Below, piece by piece: positions 59,619-64,000 of a DNA stretch of 64,000 nucleotides. A program made the position numbers and the translations under genes. The stretch's first letter is position 1. Each line of letters starts with the position of its first letter. This DNA comes from Lentzea albidocapillata subsp. violacea (GTDB lineage: Bacteria > Actinomycetota > Actinomycetes > Mycobacteriales > Pseudonocardiaceae), in contig NZ_FNET01000001.1 in the NCBI RefSeq assembly GCF_900100275.1, forward strand, positions 868,001-932,000, read 5' to 3'. The notes under the pieces were generated by a model. It was not told the origin of the DNA. It ran no database searches and was given only the letters and a program-made list of their open reading frames with translations.

Positions 59619-60395
59619 TTACGAACGCGCTCCCACCTTTGTTCCCAAAGTTGAGCTGATGTGACTCAGCTCCCTGTCGGTAAGTGTGATGTCCAGCGAT
59701 TCCAGCGTTTTCCCGAGGTCTTCTACCTGAGAATTCTCAGGTTTCTCCCCTGGGCGTTCGGCGGTGAACTGCGTGCCGACAAGGCGGCGGCTCAGACCCG
59801 GTTCGAGACGCATGACGACGAGCTGGCGGCTGAACGGCGACCGGTCGTGCGTGGCGACGTAGTAGTTGGCGGCCAGGTAGTCGACGGGGCGCTGCTCGAT
59901 GCCGGTCTCGAACGCGTGCTGCAGGTCCCAGCCGTCCGCCGACTGCTTCTCCAGCACCCAGCGGCCGTCCTCGCGGCGCAGGCGGTGCGGCCATCCGGCC
60001 TGGTCCACGATCGCGCCGTCGACCAGCGGCATCGGGTGCAGCATTCCGGCGCCGAACCCGACGTCGACGAGCTGGTCGTCGACGATGGACATGAAGTGCG
60101 TGCGCGGCCCGGTCATCACCCGGCTCATCTGCCTGCTGACGGTGTGGCCCAGACGTTCCAGCACGGCCGTGAACAGCAGTTGGTGCTCGTAGCAATAGCC
60201 GCCGCGGCGCCGTCCGAGCATCTTGTCCTGGATGTCGCCGAGGTCGAGTGACGGCACGTGGCCGAGCATCACGTCGATGTTCTCGAACGGAATGGCCCGC
60301 ACATGCGCTTCGTGTAACTCCGTCAGCGAACTCGACGCCGACGTCCCCGTACGTGCGAAGTACGCGCCTAAGTCAACAGATTCCGTCTGCCACAT
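59619..60395 (-). CDS. Arylamine N-acetyltransferase
   Basis: A 258-residue NAT: the catalytic cysteine is in RRRGGYCYEHQLLFTAVL, His in GPRTHFMSIVDD and Asp in LVDVGFGAG. AIPFENIDVMLG near residue 35 is also typical. It transfers acetyl from acetyl-CoA to arylamines or hydrazines; some actinomycete NATs take part in ansamycin closure, but no such cluster is here. It overlaps the upstream GNAT gene by 23 bases. Confidence 0.95.
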   Translation of the reverse strand: MWQTESVDLGAYFARTGTSASSSLTELHEAHVRAIPFENIDVMLGHVPSLDLGDIQDKMLGRRRGGYCYEHQLLFTAVLERLGHTVSRQMSRVMTGPRTHFMSIVDDQLVDVGFGAGMLHPMPLVDGAIVDQAGWPHRLRREDGRWVLEKQSADGWDLQHAFETGIEQRPVDYLAANYYVATHDRSPFSRQLVVMRLEPGLSRRLVGTQFTAERPGEKPENSQVEDLGKTLESLDITLTDRELSHISSTLGTKVGARS

Positions 60396-60882
60396 GCCGT
60401 TCCCCCTGGGCTCGCTGCCATTCCTCCTTTGTCAGCGCGTACTCGACCTCTCCGTATTCCGCACCGGGCAGCGGATCGGGAAAGCCGGCGTGGAACGTGC
60501 GAACGTGCCGCAGCCCGCACTTCTCCAGCACGCGCCGCGATCCGGCGTTGACGAACATCGTGGTGGCGACGACCCGCTGCACATCACCGGCGCTGAAACC
60601 GTGTTCGATCAGGGCTTTCCCGCCCTCGGTGGCGTAGCCGAGGCCCCAGAACGCGCGGTGCAGCCGGTAGCCGAGCTCGACCTCGGCCGTGCCCTTGAAC
60701 TCGAACCAGCCGACGAACCGGCCGGTCGTCTTCTCGACGGCGGCGTGGAAGCCGTCGCCGAGGTAGTACTCGACCGGTGCCGGGTCGAGGTACCGCATGA
60801 CCTCGGGGTCGGCGTGCAGCGCGCGCAACGAGTCCACGTCGGACCGGCTGAGGGGCCGCAGCGTCAGGCGTTCGGTTTCCAC
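60373..60882 (-). CDS. GNAT-family N-acetyltransferase (RimJ/RimL type)
   Basis: A 169-residue acetyltransferase: METERLTLRPLSRSDVDSL at the start, the acetyl-CoA-binding part GLGYATEGGKALIEHGF and ATTMFVNAGSRRVLEKCGL near the end. Overlaps the NAT gene, so the two are probably co-expressed. Confidence 0.92.
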   Translation of the reverse strand: METERLTLRPLSRSDVDSLRALHADPEVMRYLDPAPVEYYLGDGFHAAVEKTTGRFVGWFEFKGTAEVELGYRLHRAFWGLGYATEGGKALIEHGFSAGDVQRVVATTMFVNAGSRRVLEKCGLRHVRTFHAGFPDPLPGAEYGEVEYALTKEEWQRAQGERHVADGIC

Positions 60883-60921
60883 GAGACGATCCTGACGCTG
60901 CCGTCCACCGCTTTTACCTGT

Positions 60922-62181
60922 TTACGACGGGTTCTGTGGCGTGATCGTCTCCAGGACGGTCCCGGCGGCGTCCCGCACGACCACGCGGGCGTCGGGGTGC
61001 CGGTCGGACAGCCGCGCCGCCAGTACGAACGTGCCGTCGCCCATGGTGGCGGGCACGTCCGCGGCGCCGGGGCTGGTGTAGGTGATCGACGCCGCGCGGG
61101 GGTCGAGGACCAGGCCGACCGCCGCGGCACTGGTGCTGCCGCCGTCGTAGTACTCGCCCTGCTCGTTGACCTTGAACGGCTTGAAGTCGTAGAACGCCGT
61201 CATCGCCGCGACGGTCGTGCCGCGGATCTCGGTCAGGTCGTCGAGGTCGTACACCGATCCGGGTGTCGGGTCGTTCTCCGCCTCGCGGCAGTAGAGCAGC
61301 AGGTCGCCGAAGCGGCCGGTGATCATCGTGTCGGTGGCGCTGACCTTGGCGGTGAGGCCGTGCGCGAACTGGTCGGCGTCCGGGACCGCCCGGTTTTTCA
61401 GGCAGGCGCCGAACCGCGCGGTCTCGGGGGTGTCGCGGGCGGCGGGCGGCAGTGGCCGGTCGACGACGGACGCGGTGGGCCCCGGCACGCCCCGCACGGC
61501 GGACTCCTCGCCGTTGACCAGTGCCTTCGTGCCGTTCTCCGCCTTCTGGAACCCGCTGGGCGCGAGGAACAGGCCGTCCACCAGCGCGGGCATCGTGGTG
61601 CTCAGCCCGGAGTCGGCGATCTGCGACAGGCTCAGGAACCTGACGTCCGGCGAGACCAGGCCGGCCATCGTGCCGGACGGCGTGGTGAACAGGATCTTCA
61701 CCTTGCGGCGGCCGGCCTCGATCCGGACCGGGTCCGGCGCGGAGATCGTCGTGGTGGTGGCGGTGTTCGCGCAGAAGAACACGCCGGCCGGAGCGCGGAA
61801 CGCGGTGAGGACCGTGCCGTTCTTGTGGCCGGTCGCGATCGGCTGCCACTGGCCGGCGGGCGGGTGCTCCTTTGCGGCGGCGGCGCAGCGGGCCAGCGCG
61901 TCCGGGGCGACCTTGCCGGTTTCGATGTGGTTGACGAGTTTGCGGTCCTTGCCGACGAACTCGCCGTTGTACTGCATCGGCGGGGCCGCCGTGTCGGCCG
62001 AGCTGCCGAGGAGGGCCTGGCTCGCGAAGACCGCTCCGGCGGCGAGCATGCTGACGCCGGCGGCGATCAGGATCGGCCTGCCGGTGCGGGCGGGCGGGCT
62101 CATGCCCTCGGACAGGCGCCGGCGGGCCCGCATGCGGACGTCGTCGGGCATGGTGCGGTGCTCAGGCAGCTGGTCGATCAT
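60922..62181 (-). CDS. Membrane protein with anti-sigma-like topology, CU044_5270-like
   Basis: A 419-residue single-pass protein. A cytoplasmic N-terminal part of about 40 residues (RMRARRRLSEGMSPPAR) is followed by one membrane helix (PILIAAGVSMLAAGAVFAS) and a large outer domain with paired cysteines. The ATG overlaps the ECF sigma stop. The pairing and topology suggest an anti-sigma factor or sensor of that sigma factor; no zinc-binding anti-sigma motif is visible. Confidence 0.75.
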   Translation of the reverse strand: MIDQLPEHRTMPDDVRMRARRRLSEGMSPPARTGRPILIAAGVSMLAAGAVFASQALLGSSADTAAPPMQYNGEFVGKDRKLVNHIETGKVAPDALARCAAAAKEHPPAGQWQPIATGHKNGTVLTAFRAPAGVFFCANTATTTTISAPDPVRIEAGRRKVKILFTTPSGTMAGLVSPDVRFLSLSQIADSGLSTTMPALVDGLFLAPSGFQKAENGTKALVNGEESAVRGVPGPTASVVDRPLPPAARDTPETARFGACLKNRAVPDADQFAHGLTAKVSATDTMITGRFGDLLLYCREAENDPTPGSVYDLDDLTEIRGTTVAAMTAFYDFKPFKVNEQGEYYDGGSTSAAAVGLVLDPRAASITYTSPGAADVPATMGDGTFVLAARLSDRHPDARVVVRDAAGTVLETITPQNPS

Positions 62182-62759
62182 CCGTTGTCCTCGGGGGTCA
62201 GGTCGCGCAGCCGGGCGCGGGTGCGGGAGACGCGGGCGCGCACGCTCGACTCGGCGATACCGAGGAGCGCGGCGGCGTCGGCGGTGGACACGTCGCCGAG
62301 CAGGCAGAGCTGGGCGATCTCGCGTTCGGAGGCGGGCAGCTTCACGATGGCGGCCACCACCTCGGCGAGCCTGCGCTGGGCGTCGGTGCGGGCGGCGACC
62401 TCGTCGGCGTGGTCGCGTTCGTCCTGCGGGGTCAGCTTCGTGACCAGCCGCAACGCTCTGCGTGAGGCCCGCCATTCGGTGCGGGCGCGGTTCGCGGTCA
62501 CCGTGTAGAGCCACGGCAGCGCCGAGTCGCGCACCAGCTGGGCGTCGCCGCGTTTGCGCCAGGCCGTCAGGAACGTCGCGGAGAGCAGGTCTTCGGCCTG
62601 CGACCAGGACGCGGTCAGGCGGTAGGCGTAGTTCCAGACCGCTTCGGCGTGGCGTTCGAACAGCTCGGTGAACGCGGCGTGGTCGCCTTTCGCGATCTGT
62701 TCCCAGAGGCGCGTGTCGGGCGGCCCGACGTTCGCGCGCTCGGTCGTCTCAGTCATCAC
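62178..62759 (-). CDS. ECF RNA polymerase sigma factor (SigE-like)
   Basis: A 193-residue ECF sigma factor. Region 2 has AVWNYAYRLTASWSQAEDLL and ATFLTAWRKRGD; region 4 has LCLLGDVSTADAAALLGIAE then SSVRARVSRTRARLR. Start at either of two adjacent ATGs. Co-translated with the membrane protein downstream, its likely regulator. Confidence 0.93.
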   Translation of the reverse strand: MMTETTERANVGPPDTRLWEQIAKGDHAAFTELFERHAEAVWNYAYRLTASWSQAEDLLSATFLTAWRKRGDAQLVRDSALPWLYTVTANRARTEWRASRRALRLVTKLTPQDERDHADEVAARTDAQRRLAEVVAAIVKLPASEREIAQLCLLGDVSTADAAALLGIAESSVRARVSRTRARLRDLTPEDNG

Positions 62760-62841
62760 ACTCCGCCTGGGGCCGTCACCGGCCAGTGTGCTGCGTGACG
62801 CGCGTCACCCGGCGGGGAGGGAGCCGCCCCTCATTCGAGGC

Positions 62842-63108
62842 GTGCATGGCGCCGATGGCAAGATCTTCGGCGTGCCGATCGAGCAGAAGCAGCCCGGCAA
62901 TGTCGAGGCGGAGACCCAGGTGTTCGCGAAGATCACGATCCCGGAGCAGGACGCGGCGACGATCCCGGGCGTGTCCCCGGTGACGCCCGCACCCGCGGTG
63001 GCCACGCCACCAGCACCCGCGGCTACGGCCGCGGAGAGCAAGAGCAAGTCGCTGACCCGGCGGCTGGCCCGCCGGATCCTCGGCCCGACCTTGATGACGA
63101 AGAAATAG
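62842..63108 (+). CDS. Small hypothetical protein
   Basis: An 88-residue frame from GTG 62842: VHGADGKIFGVPIEQKQPGN, an Ala/Pro-rich middle and a basic tail LTRRLARRILGPTLMTKK. The codon pattern is plausible, but there is no signal peptide, family or strong ribosome site. It is divergent from the ECF sigma gene. Confidence 0.4.
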   Translation: MHGADGKIFGVPIEQKQPGNVEAETQVFAKITIPEQDAATIPGVSPVTPAPAVATPPAPAATAAESKSKSLTRRLARRILGPTLMTKK

Positions 63109-63120
63109 GCCCTGCGACAG

Positions 63121-63216
63121 CTATCGGTCCGGGACCTGCCCCAAGCCTCCGCAGACTCGGCAGGCGGACCGGTCCTCGTTGAGCCCAGAACCAAGGCAAC
63201 GGCTGCACTCCTTCAC
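63121..63216 (-). CDS. 31-residue zinc-knuckle mini-protein (DnaJ-like CxxCxGxG)
   Basis: From GTG 63216 to the TAG at 63121 the frame reads VKECSRCLGSGLNE and then CRVCGGLGQVPDR. It has two CxxC pairs (Cys 4/7 and 19/22), each followed by a Gly-rich turn like the DnaJ cysteine-rich repeat, so it may bind one zinc ion. It is too short for usual gene calls, and no clear ribosome site is seen. A second protein of the same style lies just upstream on the same strand (63314-63541). Confidence 0.5.
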   Translation of the reverse strand: MKECSRCLGSGLNEDRSACRVCGGLGQVPDR

Positions 63217-63313
63217 AGAAGAAAAGTGTCCGCTTCTACTCCAAGTGGCGGCATCCGCCAAGCAGGGACCCTCCCGGCAATAATGGGTGACCCCCATCGT
63301 TCACGCTCGGTGA

Positions 63314-63541
63314 TCAGGCCTGGGTGGACGGACCGGCCGGGATCTCGTTGGCGCGTGCGACATTGCCTGCGACGATGCCTCCGCTGTCCCCGTGCGGGAG
63401 CTTCCACCAGCCGGAGCATCCGCGCGGGCACGGGTGCGACATCTCGTGCAGCACAAGGCCTTCGGGACCGGGAACGGGTTGCTGCCACGACATGGTTCCG
63501 GACCCCGCGCACAGCAGGCAGGTGTCCTCTTCGCACTCCAC
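63314..63541 (-). CDS. Small Cys-rich protein with DnaJ-type zinc-knuckle motifs
   Basis: A 75-residue protein from GTG 63541: [19 protein letters not shown] holds CxxCxGxG, and [11 protein letters not shown] gives a second pair. The tail is plain. With the 31-residue protein downstream it suggests a tandem of tiny zinc-binding proteins. No family recognised. Confidence 0.55.
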   Translation of the reverse strand: MECEEDTCLLCAGSGTMSWQQPVPGPEGLVLHEMSHPCPRGCSGWWKLPHGDSGGIVAGNVARANEIPAGPSTQA

Positions 63542-63601
63542 ACCTGTAAGTACTCCACACGGGACACTTCAGGCAATCGCTGGATCGAGGGGAGATCACC
63601 G

Positions 63602-64000
63602 ATGGCAGTCGCGGTCGTGACGGGAGCGGGTTCCGGGGTGGGGCGCGCGGCGGCGCGAACCCTGCTGGGGGCGGGGTTCCAGGTGGCGCTGGCGGGCCGG
63701 CGCGAGGACGCGTTGATCGAGACCGGAGAGGGCTTTCCCGACTCGGCTCTCGTGGTGCCGGCCGATGTGTCGCGTGAGGACTCGGTCGTCGCGTTGTTCG
63801 AGGCGGTCGTCGCGCGCTTCGGCCGTGTCGACGTGTTGTTCAACAACGCCGGTATGAACGTGCGCGCGACACCGATCGAGGAGTTCAGCCTCAGCGCGTG
63901 GGAGAAGGTCGTCGGGGTGAACCTGACGGGCGCCTTCTTGTGTGCCCGTGAGGCGTTCAAGGTGATGAAGACGCACGGCGGTGGCCGGATCATCAACAAC
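63602..64000 (+). CDS. Short-chain dehydrogenase/reductase, 3' end outside the window
   Basis: The first 133 residues of an [23 protein letters not shown] (cofactor motif TGxxxGxG), then [14 protein letters not shown] and [14 protein letters not shown] (NNAG). The catalytic Ser-Tyr-Lys part lies beyond the end. GGGGAG precedes the ATG by seven bases. Confidence 0.93.
   Translation, partial: MAVAVVTGAGSGVGRAAARTLLGAGFQVALAGRREDALIETGEGFPDSALVVPADVSREDSVVALFEAVVARFGRVDVLFNNAGMNVRATPIEEFSLSAWEKVVGVNLTGAFLCAREAFKVMKTHGGGRIINN

Noticed and set aside
59619..60395. Arylamine N-acetyltransferase as an ansamycin amide synthase
   Set aside because: No polyketide synthase or AHBA genes are present; a general NAT is the simpler call.
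63213..63599. 128-codon minus-strand frame over the Cys-rich mini-proteins
   Set aside because: Arg-rich shadow composition with no domain; the overlapping frame with CxxCxGxG is a better candidate.
1..64000. CRISPR array, tRNA or rRNA genes
   Set aside because: No regularly spaced repeats and no recognisable tRNA arms or rRNA sequence were found by reading; a covariance-model scan would be decisive.

Overview
The window reads as chromosome of a high-GC, mycelial Gram-positive actinomycete. The gene families point to the Pseudonocardiaceae (Lentzea, Saccharothrix or Lechevalieria type): a BldB-style XRE regulator with its DUF397 partner, an AfsR/SARP regulator, Ku with a split LigD, DinB and TIGR03086 proteins of the thiol-dependent kind, an EF-G-binding FBP protein, a VKOR-DsbA pair and an ECF42 sigma factor. 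This assignment is inference from gene content; no rRNA or tRNA gene was found.

Layout. 0-2.2 kb: a DinB protein, a 600-base gap with a hairpin and two AT-rich palindromes, and a tyrosine recombinase. 2.2-6.5 kb: an NHEJ operon (ku, PE-ligase, polymerase) followed by a doubled GrpB protein. 6.5-10.2 kb: a GlxA-type regulator divergent from a cupin, a SARP regulator that has lost its ATPase part, and a HEAT-like protein. 10.2-17.5 kb: a dipeptide ABC transporter divergent from an M55 D-aminopeptidase and an M20 peptidase, together a peptide-scavenging cluster. 17.6-25.4 kb: PPOX and DinB proteins, a methyltransferase remnant, a secreted M14 carboxypeptidase, a TetX-like monooxygenase with a divergent TetR and paired operators, a hydrolase, and a lipoprotein-type agmatine deiminase with its own TetR and palindrome. 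25.4-31.6 kb: a Cys-rich pentapeptide protein with a zinc-finger coiled-coil protein, a 15-bp hairpin, a proline iminopeptidase, an M20/AsnC pair and a WYL/VOC pair.

31.7-40.7 kb: an MBL-SDR operon, AraC, TetR and FBP genes, a deletion scar joining a truncated SRPBCC gene to a phosphonomutase-family remnant, an ArsR operon with duplicated operators, the XRE/DUF397 pair, a HAD hydrolase, a pentapeptide membrane protein and a TetR whose operator covers its own start codon. 40.8-48.7 kb: a carboxylesterase lipoprotein, DsbA-VKOR, a DeoR/HAD operon divergent from MFS/RraA, then TIGR03086, VOC and YCII genes. 48.7-64 kb: a 1,051-residue subtilase, an Asp/Glu racemase, AraC, VOC, LysE, ECF42 with a shrunken YCII partner, TetR with an NmrA-type reductase, membrane and stress proteins, arylamine N-acetyltransferase, GNAT, an ECF sigma factor with a likely anti-sigma factor, two tiny DnaJ-zinc-knuckle-like proteins, and an SDR running off the end.

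Most of the window is small regulator-plus-enzyme units, many with clear operators in the divergent promoter. No CRISPR array, prophage, transposase or complete biosynthetic cluster was seen. The least explained parts are the mini zinc-knuckle proteins near 63.1-63.5 kb, the coiled-coil/pentapeptide pair with its hairpin near 25.4-27.4 kb, and the rearranged loci at 7.9-9.5 kb and 36.1-36.6 kb.
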